64,000 nt of DNA from JBBCJR01 sp037190805. GTDB taxonomy: Bacteria > Pseudomonadota > Alphaproteobacteria > Sphingomonadales > Sphingomonadaceae. Location of the stretch: positions 69,236 through 133,235 of the forward strand of contig JBBCJR010000010.1 in NCBI GenBank assembly GCA_037190805.1, read 5' to 3'. Shown in pieces: positions 1 to 7,523 of the stretch; the first letter of the stretch is position 1, and every line of letters begins with the position of its first letter. The translations under genes and the position numbers were made by a program. The notes under the pieces are model-generated. The model saw only the letters and a list, made by a program, of their open reading frames with translations, had not been told where the DNA came from and did no database searches.

Positions 1-123
1 CTGCAGGTGGCGCAGGGCGGCGACCGGCTGGCGCCAGAAGGCTGGCAGCCCGGTCAGCCGCTCCTGTTGCCGGCGACGCCGGATACCGATGGCGACGACT
101 GGTTCTGTCGGAGAGCGCCATGA
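1..123 (+). CDS. C-terminal end of an unidentified protein (partial)
   Basis: An open frame enters from the left edge, codes for 40 residues ending in DDWFCRRAP and stops at TGA 121-123. Its stop overlaps the ATG of the following ArsR gene in an ATGA arrangement, which supports a real upstream gene in the same transcript. The fragment is rich in Pro, Gly and Asp and shows no motif I recognise, so no function is proposed. Confidence 0.5.
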   Translation: MQVAQGGDRLAPEGWQPGQPLLLPATPDTDGDDWFCRRAP

Positions 124-515
124 CCGCGCTCCACCAAAGCCGCGCTCAGGCCGACGGCGCCGCCGACAAACTAAGGACTTTCGCTCATCCCCTGCGGTTG
201 ATGATCCTGTCCCTGCTGCTTGAACGCGGGGAACAGTCGGTGAGCGAGATCGACGAGGCCACGGGCATCGGCCAGCCGGCGCTCAGCCAGCAGCTGGCGG
301 AACTGCGCCGGGCGGACATGGTCTCGTCCCGGCGTCAGGCCAAGCAGGTCTATTATAGCCTTGCCGATGCCGGGACCGAACTATGCGTGCGCAGCATCGA
401 GGCGGTGTTCGGCGCCGGTCAAGCACCGGGCTCCTTGCCGCTTCGCGCTGGTCTTCCTCCCGCCGCCGGCGTCGCGTCGGGTGCCGCCGGCTTCGTCCGG
501 CTGCTGCCCGGCTGA
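120..515 (+). CDS. ArsR/SmtB-family winged-helix transcriptional regulator
   Basis: Predicted DNA-binding repressor of 131 residues. The winged helix-turn-helix spans about residues 17-85: a first helix with FAHPLRLMIL, a recognition region with GIGQPALSQQLAELR, and a beta wing ending KQVYYSL. This pattern resembles BigR/SqrR-type sulfur or redox sensors, which normally carry two reactive cysteines. Here only Cys89 is visible, so a two-thiol switch is unlikely and the inducer is unknown. The last 35 or so residues are Pro/Gly/Ala-rich and look disordered. It precedes two thioredoxin-fold genes and probably controls them or the gene to its left. It overlaps the upstream frame by 4 bases. Confidence 0.8.
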   Translation: MTALHQSRAQADGAADKLRTFAHPLRLMILSLLLERGEQSVSEIDEATGIGQPALSQQLAELRRADMVSSRRQAKQVYYSLADAGTELCVRSIEAVFGAGQAPGSLPLRAGLPPAAGVASGAAGFVRLLPG

Positions 516-575
516 TCCCGCTGAGCGGCCCCGACGACGGGCGGCGGTTGCCATCCTGAGCATTGTCATCGCGCC

Positions 576-1385
576 ATGCCTGATATCGTTCACCTCGGAC
601 CACTGATGGTCGCCAGCGACAGGCTGGTCGCCGTGGCGCTTATCTGGCTGTTCCTGGCGGTCGGGGAGAGGTTGTCGCCCCGGACGGGCACGCGCGCGGA
701 GCGGGCGGTGATATGGATTGCCGTCGTCGTTGGCCTCCTCGCCGCCCGCATCGGCTTCATCGCTCGGAATCATGCCGCCTACGCGCCCCACCCGTGGGCG
801 ATGGCCGCTGTCTGGCAGGGCGGATTTTCTCCTTGGGCCGGTATCTTCGGTGCGGCCATCGCGATCATTGCCATCCTCGGCCGTCGGCGCGAGACGGCGC
901 GCCTGCTGACGATGCTTGGCGCGTTGACCCTGATCAACGGCGCTATGACGCCATTATTGCGCCAGCCACCGAGGCCGCTTGCGGCGCCCCTGATGCTGAT
1001 GACGCTCGACGGTCGTCCCGTTGATGTGGGCAGCCTGCGAGGACGGCCGTTCGTCATCAACCTGTGGGCGACCTGGTGTCCACCCTGCCGCCGCGAAATG
1101 CCGATGCTGATCGATGTCGCTGCGACATCGACGATGCCGATCCTCCTCGTTAACGAAGGCGAGCCCGCTGACCGGGTCGCCGGCTTTCTGCGCAGCCAGC
1201 GCCTTGACAGCCGGATGATAAGGCTGGATCCGACTGGCGACCTTGGTCGGGCGACGGGTTCTCCGGCGTTGCCGACCACCTTGTTCATCGATGCGGGCTG
1301 GCGGATCCGGCAAACCCATGTCGGAGAGATTTCGCGCGCCGCCTTGCTGGTCGGGATGCGCGACCTGGAGAATGATCCTCGATGA
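576..1385 (+). CDS. Membrane-anchored TlpA-like thiol-disulfide oxidoreductase with Lgt-like N-terminal region
   Basis: A 269-residue fusion. Residues about 10-110 form several hydrophobic segments whose spacing resembles prolipoprotein diacylglyceryl transferase (ARIGFIARNHAAY, then AVWQGGFSPWAGIFGA). The His of the usual Lgt HGG motif is replaced here, so diacylglyceryl transfer is unlikely. Residues about 135-269 are a thioredoxin fold with the active site W167-CPPC and a cis-Pro region (SPALPTTLFID), typical of periplasmic TlpA/ResA reductases. The likely role is reduction or isomerisation of exported protein thiols. The gene overlaps the following DsbA-like gene by 4 bases (ATGA), so the two are co-translated. 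A second ATG at 606 is an alternative start. Confidence 0.75.
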   Translation: MPDIVHLGPLMVASDRLVAVALIWLFLAVGERLSPRTGTRAERAVIWIAVVVGLLAARIGFIARNHAAYAPHPWAMAAVWQGGFSPWAGIFGAAIAIIAILGRRRETARLLTMLGALTLINGAMTPLLRQPPRPLAAPLMLMTLDGRPVDVGSLRGRPFVINLWATWCPPCRREMPMLIDVAATSTMPILLVNEGEPADRVAGFLRSQRLDSRMIRLDPTGDLGRATGSPALPTTLFIDAGWRIRQTHVGEISRAALLVGMRDLENDPR

Positions 1386-2062
1386 AAAGAGCTTTGATTG
1401 GCGTCATCATCGGCGTTGCGGCCGTGATCGGCATCGCCGCCGTCCACCCTGGCAGCGAAGGATGGGCGCAGACGGGATCGGCGGCAAAGGCGGAAGACGC
1501 CCAGCTGGCCAGGGAGGGCGCGCGGTTACGCGCCGCGATGCAGAATGATCCCGTGGCTCCGACCGTCGTGCCCCGTGGCCATGACGTAACCATCGTGTTG
1601 TTTTCGGATTATCAATGTCCCTATTGCCGGAAAGTCTACCCGACGCTCAAAACCCTGATGCAGCAGGATGGGAAGATAAAGCTGGTCTATCGCGACTGGC
1701 CGATCTTCGGGGATGCATCGATCGAAGCTGCCCGCGCGGCGATCGCGGCCCGCTATCAGGGACGCCACGGCGCGTTCAACGAAGCCCTGATGCGCACGGA
1801 AGGCCGGCTGAGTTCCGCCTCGATCCGCACCGCGGCTAATCGCGCCGGCGTCGACTGGGCGCGACTGGAGGCGGATCTTGCGCGCCATGGCCCGAGGATC
1901 GACGAGGCCATCGACCGCAACCGCAGCTATGCAGGAATGCTCGGGCTGACGGGAACCCCCGCGATGCTCGTCGGCCCCTATATGGTGCCGGGTGCCGTCG
2001 CCCTCGATGACTTGAAGAAAGTCGTGACGCTGGCCCGCGAGCAACCCGACCCGTTTCGCTGA
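1382..2062 (+). CDS. DsbA-family thioredoxin-fold oxidoreductase (exported)
   Basis: A 226-residue protein with an N-terminal signal or anchor helix (residues 3-20, then an Ala-rich cleavage region near WAQTGSA). A DsbA/DsbG-like thioredoxin domain follows, with active-site C79-PYC82 (FSDYQCPYC) and the cis-proline loop GTPAMLV. An alpha-helical insertion lies between them (about 105-175). Proteins of this type oxidise or isomerise disulfides in the periplasm. It is coupled by an ATGA overlap to the TlpA-like fusion gene, suggesting a reductase/oxidase pair under the ArsR regulator upstream. About 170 bases without a gene follow before the amidohydrolases. Confidence 0.85.
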   Translation: MKRALIGVIIGVAAVIGIAAVHPGSEGWAQTGSAAKAEDAQLAREGARLRAAMQNDPVAPTVVPRGHDVTIVLFSDYQCPYCRKVYPTLKTLMQQDGKIKLVYRDWPIFGDASIEAARAAIAARYQGRHGAFNEALMRTEGRLSSASIRTAANRAGVDWARLEADLARHGPRIDEAIDRNRSYAGMLGLTGTPAMLVGPYMVPGAVALDDLKKVVTLAREQPDPFR

Positions 2063-2230
2063 ACGTCGGGCCTTGTGCCACCGACGCTGTTGATCAGGGA
2101 ACAACACCCTCACCGTCTTTCTCAACTTCTGGTTGCGGGGCCGCCACCAGATGGTCTCCATAGTGCGCGGCAACCCGACCGATAGAGAAGAACAGGGCGT
2201 CGCCGGAGCTGGGAAAGGGTGAGGCATCTT

Positions 2231-3946
2231 ATGAAAGCGCTATTGGGGATCGTGGCCGGCGGGGTCGGCATCATGGCATCACCCGGAGCGGCGCAGGTCC
2301 GTGACGGCCAGCCGGTCGCCGACCTCATCGTCACCAACGCCAAGGTGGTCACCGTCGATTCCGCCGACCGCGTGGTCGAGGCGGTGGCGATGACCGGCAA
2401 CCGCATTGTCGCGGTCGGATCGCGTGCCGACATCGCGAGCTGGCAGGGCCCGGATACACGGGTCGTCGACGCTGGCGGGAAGACGGTCCTTCCCGGCTTC
2501 GTGGACAGCCATTCCCATGTTTCCGGCATGGCCCAGGTCGAAAGCCAGTTCATCAACATCCAGGCGCCACCGCTGAAAAGCGGGGCGGAGATCATCGCGG
2601 TCCTGAAGGAGAAGGCGAAGGCGCTGCCCAAGGGCGCGTGGCTGATCGGCCAGGGCACCTACAATCAGCTGATGCCGACCCGCGAGGAACTGGACGCCGC
2701 CTTCCCCGACAATCCGGTGGAACTGATGTGGAGCGCCCATGATCATCTGATCAACCGGAAGGCTGCCGAAGCACTGGGTTTGAGCAAGGATACGCCCGAC
2801 CCCGGCGGCATGGGCAGTTTCGACCGCACCGCCGATGGCGACATCATGATCGTGCGCGACGTTCATCTCGATTTTGTGCGCAAGCCGATGAGCTATGACG
2901 AGATGAAGGCGGGTGTTCGCACCATCCTCGACGACTTCTATCTCAAGAAGGGCGTGACGACCGTCTATGACATGTCGCCGTCCGAGATATTCCGTGCCTA
3001 TCAGGAGCTGCGCGACGAGGGGCAGCTGCCGACCCGGGTTCTGATGGAGCCGCGCCCCAGCCATCCGGGTCGTGAGATCCCCCTGCAATTGGACGATCTG
3101 GTGTCGACCGGTCTGCTTCAGGGCTTTGGCGACGACTGGTTGGGGCTGGGCGCGATAAAGACCATGGTGGACGGTGTCTGGGGCACCACGGCCTATGTCT
3201 ACAAGCCGTTCTGGAAGGGGTCGGGTACGACCTGGATCCCCAACAACACGGGCGGTACCAACTTTGAGCCCGCGGCGCTGAATGCTTTCGTCAAGACAGC
3301 GCATGATGCTGGCTGGCAGCTTCAGATTCACGCCAATGGCGATCGGGGCCAGGACATGGTTCTCGATGCCTATGAAGCGGCGCAGAAAGCCAACCCCCGT
3401 CCCGATGCCCGTCATCGGATCGAGCATTTCGGTCATTTCCTGACCCTCGATCCGGCGCGAACCGAACAGCGGCTGGACCGCATGGCGAAAGGCGGAGTGA
3501 TCGCCTCGCTGCAGGTCGCGTTCCTGTGGCGGTTGACCGACGTCAATGTCCGGGAACCGGACGTGAAGTTCTTTCCGTTGCGCACACTTCTCGATCATGG
3601 GGTTCGCCTGGCGGGGGGTGTCGATACCATTGGCACCCAGAATTTCGCGACGCCGCCGATCTTCTCGATCAGCCGCGCGGTGCGGCGCGACACCAAATAC
3701 GGCACGGTCACCCAGCCCGAGGAGGCGATCACGCCGATGGAGGGCATCAAGATGTTCACCATCTGGGCGGCCCAATCCGGCTTCCTGGAAAAGAGCCGTG
3801 GCAGCGTCGAGGTCGGCAAGCTCGCCGACCTGGTCATGCTGTCCGACGATCCCTTGACCGTGGGCGCGCAACGGCTGCCCGACATCGCCGTCGATATGAC
3901 GATTCTCGACGGCAAGATCGCTTATGAGAGAAAGGCCGCCAAATGA
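2231..3946 (+). CDS. Secreted YtcJ-like metal-dependent amidohydrolase, copy 1
   Basis: About 571 residues. I chose ATG 2231, preceded by GGTGAGG at suitable spacing, over the in-frame GTG at 2219. The protein then begins with a signal peptide (MKALLGIVAGG... GAAQ), implying a periplasmic enzyme. The amidohydrolase TIM-barrel signature is present: the metal motif DSHSH (His94, His96), HANGDRGQD and RHRIEHFGH, and the C-terminal beta-sandwich segment GKLADLVMLSDDP. YtcJ-like enzymes hydrolyse C-N bonds; the substrate cannot be read from sequence. It overlaps the next gene by 4 bases, and the two are clear paralogues that share a block of nearly identical DNA. Confidence 0.88.
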   Translation: MKALLGIVAGGVGIMASPGAAQVRDGQPVADLIVTNAKVVTVDSADRVVEAVAMTGNRIVAVGSRADIASWQGPDTRVVDAGGKTVLPGFVDSHSHVSGMAQVESQFINIQAPPLKSGAEIIAVLKEKAKALPKGAWLIGQGTYNQLMPTREELDAAFPDNPVELMWSAHDHLINRKAAEALGLSKDTPDPGGMGSFDRTADGDIMIVRDVHLDFVRKPMSYDEMKAGVRTILDDFYLKKGVTTVYDMSPSEIFRAYQELRDEGQLPTRVLMEPRPSHPGREIPLQLDDLVSTGLLQGFGDDWLGLGAIKTMVDGVWGTTAYVYKPFWKGSGTTWIPNNTGGTNFEPAALNAFVKTAHDAGWQLQIHANGDRGQDMVLDAYEAAQKANPRPDARHRIEHFGHFLTLDPARTEQRLDRMAKGGVIASLQVAFLWRLTDVNVREPDVKFFPLRTLLDHGVRLAGGVDTIGTQNFATPPIFSISRAVRRDTKYGTVTQPEEAITPMEGIKMFTIWAAQSGFLEKSRGSVEVGKLADLVMLSDDPLTVGAQRLPDIAVDMTILDGKIAYERKAAK

Positions 3947-5643
3947 TCTCGCGCACTCTGCTGCTTGTCGCCGTCGGCGCGGCATTTTCGGCCCCCGCAT
4001 CCGCCCAGCCTGCCCACGGCTATGCCGATCTGCTGTTCGTCAACGGCAAGGTGGTGACGGTCGATCCAGGGGAGCGAGTGGTCGGGGCCGTCGCCGTCCA
4101 GGGCAACCGCATCGCGGCGCTTGGCGATGCGGGCTCGCTGGCCGATTGGCGGGGTCCCAGGACCCGGGTGGTCGATCTTGGCGGCAAGACAATGCTGCCG
4201 GGCTTCATCGATTCCCATTCGCACGTTGCCGGCATGGCGCGGGTCGAGGCGCTGTTCATCAATATCCAGGCGCCGCCGCTGAAGAGCGGGGCGGAGATCA
4301 TCGCGGTCCTGAAGGAGAAGGCGAAGGCGCTGCCAAAGGGCGCGTGGCTGGTCGGTCAGGGCACCTATAACCAGCTGATGCCGACCCGCGAGGAGCTGGA
4401 CGCCGCCTTCCCCGACAATCCGGTGGAACTGATGTGGAGCGTTCATGATCATCTGATCAACCACAAGGCCGCCCAGGTCATGGGGATGGACAAGAATTTC
4501 CCCGATCCCAAGGGTGTCGGCCGCTACGAGCGGACTCCGGATGGCGAGGTCATGATCATTCGCGACGCGCCCGCACCGTGGCCCAAGCGCCGCGAACTTA
4601 CTGCCGCCGAGATGAAGGAAGGGGTGCGCACCATCCTCGACGACTTCTATCTCAAGAAGGGCGTCACCACCGTTTACGACCATGTCGATGGCCCGACCGT
4701 TCGCGCCTACCAGGAGTTGAAGGATGAAGGGCGCCTGCCGACCCGTGTGCGCTTGAGCTATTTCGTGCGGGGCGAAAAGGATGTGCAGCAATTCGTGAGG
4801 ACCGGCTTCAAGACCGGACTTGGCGATGACTGGATCAAGCTTGGATCACTCAAGATCCCCGTCGACGGCGTGTGGGGCACCACGGCCGGTGTCTACAAGC
4901 CGTTCTGGAACGGGTCGGGCACGACGTGGGTGCCGAACAACACCGGCGGTGTCGGCATTTCGCAGGAGGAACTCAATCGCGAAGTTCTGGCCGCGCACAA
5001 GGCCGGCTGGCAGCTCCAGACCCACGCCAATGGCGACCGGGCGCAGGACATGATCCTCGACGCCTATGAGGCGGCGCAAAAGGCATTTCCCCGCCCCGAT
5101 GCGCGTCATCGGATCGAGCATTTTGGCCACTTCCTGGTCCAGGACCCCGCACGCACCGAAGAGCGGCTGAACCGGATGGTACGCGGCAAGGTGATTCCGT
5201 CGCCCCAGGTCGCGTTCCTGTGGCGGTTGACCGACGTCAACGTCAAAGAGCCGGACGTGAAGTTCTTCCCGCTACGCACGCTCATCGACCGTGGCATGCA
5301 TCCCGCGGGCGGCGTCGACACTGTTGGTACCCAGAATTTCGCGACCTCGCCGATTTTCTCGATCAGCCGCGCGGTTCGCCGCGACACCAAGTTCGGCACC
5401 GTGGTTCAACCCGAGGAGGCGATCACGCCGATGGAGGGCATAAAGATGTTCACCATCTGGGCGGCCGAGGCGGGTCTGCTCGAAAAGAGCCGGGGCAGCC
5501 TCGAGGTCGGCAAGCTCGCCGACATGGTCGTCCTGTCAAAGGATCCGCTGACCAGCAGCCCGGACGAACTGCCTGGGATCGGCGTCGCCATGACTGTCGT
5601 TGATGGCAGGATCGCCTTTGATGCGGGCCAGGGAGCGCGGTAG
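3943..5643 (+). CDS. Secreted YtcJ-like metal-dependent amidohydrolase, copy 2
   Basis: A 566-residue paralogue of the preceding gene, starting at the ATG inside the upstream stop (ATGA). It has its own signal peptide (LLLVAVGAAFSAPASAQ), the metal motif DSHSH (His92, His94), HANGDRAQD, RHRIEHFGH and the C-terminal GKLADMVVLSKDP strand. Differences are concentrated in the barrel segment around residues 215-290, which in this fold often shapes the substrate pocket, so the two copies may act on different substrates. Tandem arrangement and coupling suggest one transcript. The substrate is not predictable from sequence. Confidence 0.88.
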   Translation: MISRTLLLVAVGAAFSAPASAQPAHGYADLLFVNGKVVTVDPGERVVGAVAVQGNRIAALGDAGSLADWRGPRTRVVDLGGKTMLPGFIDSHSHVAGMARVEALFINIQAPPLKSGAEIIAVLKEKAKALPKGAWLVGQGTYNQLMPTREELDAAFPDNPVELMWSVHDHLINHKAAQVMGMDKNFPDPKGVGRYERTPDGEVMIIRDAPAPWPKRRELTAAEMKEGVRTILDDFYLKKGVTTVYDHVDGPTVRAYQELKDEGRLPTRVRLSYFVRGEKDVQQFVRTGFKTGLGDDWIKLGSLKIPVDGVWGTTAGVYKPFWNGSGTTWVPNNTGGVGISQEELNREVLAAHKAGWQLQTHANGDRAQDMILDAYEAAQKAFPRPDARHRIEHFGHFLVQDPARTEERLNRMVRGKVIPSPQVAFLWRLTDVNVKEPDVKFFPLRTLIDRGMHPAGGVDTVGTQNFATSPIFSISRAVRRDTKFGTVVQPEEAITPMEGIKMFTIWAAEAGLLEKSRGSLEVGKLADMVVLSKDPLTSSPDELPGIGVAMTVVDGRIAFDAGQGAR

Positions 5644-5659
5644 AAGGGAGCCAGCAAGC

Positions 5660-6244
5660 GTGGCTTGGCGCCGAGCGGCCGAAACTTTGGTGATATATTG
5701 GCATGCGTGCCGGTCCGCCGGACATCTGCTCTTGCTGGCCCTTGTCGGCCTCTGTCTATCGGCGGGGCCGGCGGACGCGGCGCCTCGGGACGCGGGGTTG
5801 CTCGGCACGCTGATCGGAAGGCCGTTCGTCGTTCCCGACGCGCAGGGAAAGCCGGTGCCGTTCCGCTTCGTCCAGGTAGAGCCGAACATCATCGAAACCC
5901 GGATCGCCGATCAGACGGTGGAGCGGTATCGGCTGGAGGCCAATGGCCGCGGCACCCAGATCAATCCGTCCGTGCCCGATATAATCTCCTCGGTGCGGTT
6001 CGATGATGCTCGCTGGATTCTGACTTACCGCGGAATGGAGACCGCCTACAGCCTGGACACGACAGGCGATCTCGTCGGCCATCGCAGCGGCGACGTGTCC
6101 GATTGGCTGCGACGGCGGTTCGTGGTGGCGCTCAACCCTGATCAGCCCGAACTCGACCGCCGGCTCGCAGAGCGTCTCCACGCCATCCACGAAGAGGCCG
6201 AGCGCTTCGAAGGCCATGATCATGGCGACGAGAGGCATGATTGA
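5660..6244 (+). CDS. Exported protein of unknown function
   Basis: I place the start at GTG 5660, with a GAAGGGAG ribosome site nine bases upstream. An ATG at 5600 lies inside the previous gene and has no such site. The 194-residue product has a basic start and a hydrophobic signal segment (HLLLLALVGLCLSAGPADA), then a soluble domain with many beta-prone stretches and an acidic/His-rich tail (EGHDHGDERHD) that might bind metal. I do not recognise the family. It directly follows the two secreted amidohydrolases and may be a periplasmic partner, but this is inferred from position only. Confidence 0.65.
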   Translation: MAWRRAAETLVIYWHACRSAGHLLLLALVGLCLSAGPADAAPRDAGLLGTLIGRPFVVPDAQGKPVPFRFVQVEPNIIETRIADQTVERYRLEANGRGTQINPSVPDIISSVRFDDARWILTYRGMETAYSLDTTGDLVGHRSGDVSDWLRRRFVVALNPDQPELDRRLAERLHAIHEEAERFEGHDHGDERHD

Positions 6245-6416
6245 GGGTTGGCGATGCCGGTCATGCGGGGTCTGAGCGAGATCCGTTGGAAATCAGCGAT
6301 TTCTTGTCGGAATATCTTACAGAATGCGGTGATCTTTTCGAAAAAAATGGCGGAATTCCGTGATTGGACTGCTTCTTGCTTCTGATGGCCCCGGAACAAT
6401 TTTGCGAGGTCCTGTT

Positions 6417-7052
6417 ATGAAGAAGCTTCTCCTCGGCGCGGTTGCCGCGCTTGGTATCGCCACTTCGGCGAATGCCGCCCAGGTACTGTCCTTCGTGCCG
6501 CTGGGCGTGGGCGCCGGCGTTGGCGAAACCATGCTGTTCGACTTTGAGTCGGCCAATCCCGCCGTCACCGGCACGGGCAACTGGGGCTACTACACCGGCC
6601 TGACGTCGGGCATCGCTGCTCCGCCGGCCGGCAACACCACCCAGTATCTGGCCGTCCAGAACGGTGGCGAAGTCACCATCGACTTCGGTGGCGTGCTGAC
6701 CCAGTTCAGCCTCGACATCGGTTCGGTCGACGCGTTCAACACCCTGACCCTGGTGTTCGCCGATAACTCGACCCAGTCGTTCATGGGCGCCGCCCTCACC
6801 GGCCTCGGCCAGGAAGATGGCAGCCAGATTGCTCCCAACACCAACGGCCGCGTGACCATCGGTGCCGACGGCTCGGAGCAGATCAAGGCGATCCGCCTGT
6901 CCTCGACCGGCAACTCGTTCGAGGTCGACAATCTGGCGACCACGCCGATCTCGCCGATCCCCGAGCCCGCGACCTGGGCGATGATGATCACCGGTTTCGG
7001 CCTGGTCGGCGCTTCGCTGCGTCGTCGCAAGTCGGTCGCGGTCAACGCCTAA
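6417..7052 (+). CDS. PEP-CTERM sorting-domain protein
   Basis: A 211-residue secreted protein. The start at ATG 6417 is preceded by GCGAGG, and the product has a textbook signal peptide (MKKLLLGAVAALGIATSANA). The C-terminus is the exosortase recognition tripartite signal: PEP at residues 182-184 (PEPATWAMM), a hydrophobic helix (ITGFGLVGASL) and an RRRK anchor. Such proteins are cleaved by EpsH-type exosortase and released or attached to exopolysaccharide. No exosortase gene is in this window. The body is a beta-rich domain with VTGTGNWGYYTG and a Gly/Asp-rich FDSA-like segment. An inverted, decayed copy of part of this gene lies 200 bases downstream. Confidence 0.9.
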   Translation: MKKLLLGAVAALGIATSANAAQVLSFVPLGVGAGVGETMLFDFESANPAVTGTGNWGYYTGLTSGIAAPPAGNTTQYLAVQNGGEVTIDFGGVLTQFSLDIGSVDAFNTLTLVFADNSTQSFMGAALTGLGQEDGSQIAPNTNGRVTIGADGSEQIKAIRLSSTGNSFEVDNLATTPISPIPEPATWAMMITGFGLVGASLRRRKSVAVNA

Positions 7053-7089
7053 TACCAGGCACCGGCTTCCGCAGCCGGCCTGACCCCGA

Positions 7090-7123
7090 AGCCCCGTCGC
7101 CGGTCACTGCCGGCGGCGGGGCT
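7090..7123 (+). terminator. Putative factor-independent terminator of the PEP-CTERM gene
   Basis: A GC-rich inverted repeat (AGCCCCGTCGCCGG against CCGGCGGCGGGGCT, one mismatch, 6-base loop) lies about 40 bases after the PEP-CTERM stop codon. It lacks a clear run of T residues, so its strength is uncertain. Confidence 0.5.
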
Positions 7124-7244
7124 TCCCACATCCGGTGAACCGCGTGCGCGCCGGAATTCGCCGGCATTTCCCAGGTGGATAGGCGTCATCGTCTTCACCT
7201 CGCGCCGCAGATGAGACTCGGTAAATGGGCATCTGGATGCCGAG

Positions 7245-7398
7245 CGAGGCTGAACGGGTCAGCACGCCACCGAAGTCGATGGTGACTTCGCCACCGTTCT
7301 GGAGGGCCAGATACTGGGTGGAGTTGCTCTCCGCGATGCGACGACTCCCGACGTCAGGCCGGTGTAATAACCCCAGTTGCCCGTACCGGTGACGGTGG
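7245..7398 (-). pseudogene. Inverted remnant of the PEP-CTERM gene
   Basis: Read on the minus strand, this segment matches positions about 6561-6715 of the upstream PEP-CTERM gene. It begins with the codons for VTGTGNWGYYTGLTSG and continues into the region for VAKS/GEVTIDFGGVL. Hand alignment shows one missing base near 7340, which shifts the frame, and local substitutions. No signal peptide or PEP motif is attached. This is a partial inverted duplication that has lost coding capacity, located between the intact gene and dctA. Confidence 0.85.
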
Positions 7399-7452
7399 GG
7401 TCGCCAAGAAAGCCAATGAAAGCGGGGCCGCCTAGCCGCCGAACCGGGGGAG

Positions 7453-7490
7453 TAACCTCCGAGGTTATTCGAGAGGCTGAGATACCTCTC
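7453..7490. repeat. Two adjacent short palindromes downstream of dctA
   Basis: TAACCTC-C-GAGGTTA (7453-7467) is a perfect inverted repeat. GAGAGG and CCTCTC (7471-7476 and 7485-7490) form a second stem with an 8-base loop. They sit 30-70 bases past the dctA stop on its strand and may act as its transcription end, although no strong T run follows. Confidence 0.45.
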
Positions 7491-7523
7491 CTGTCCACTC
7501 GGATGCGTGGGCTGGAGAGATGG

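Noticed and set aside
2279..4000. Long antisense frames over the two amidohydrolases
   Set aside because: Mirror images of the plus-strand paralogues, repeated in both copies because the genes are paralogous; no independent evidence.
6384..6410. Sigma-54-like promoter before the PEP-CTERM gene
   Set aside because: TGGC and TTGC elements are present but the spacing is wrong for the -24/-12 arrangement and too close to the start codon.
7473..7482. CTGAGA-containing hairpin resembling a TPP riboswitch core
   Set aside because: Only the six-base motif is present; the surrounding conserved helices of THI elements are missing, and no thiamine gene follows on the expected strand.
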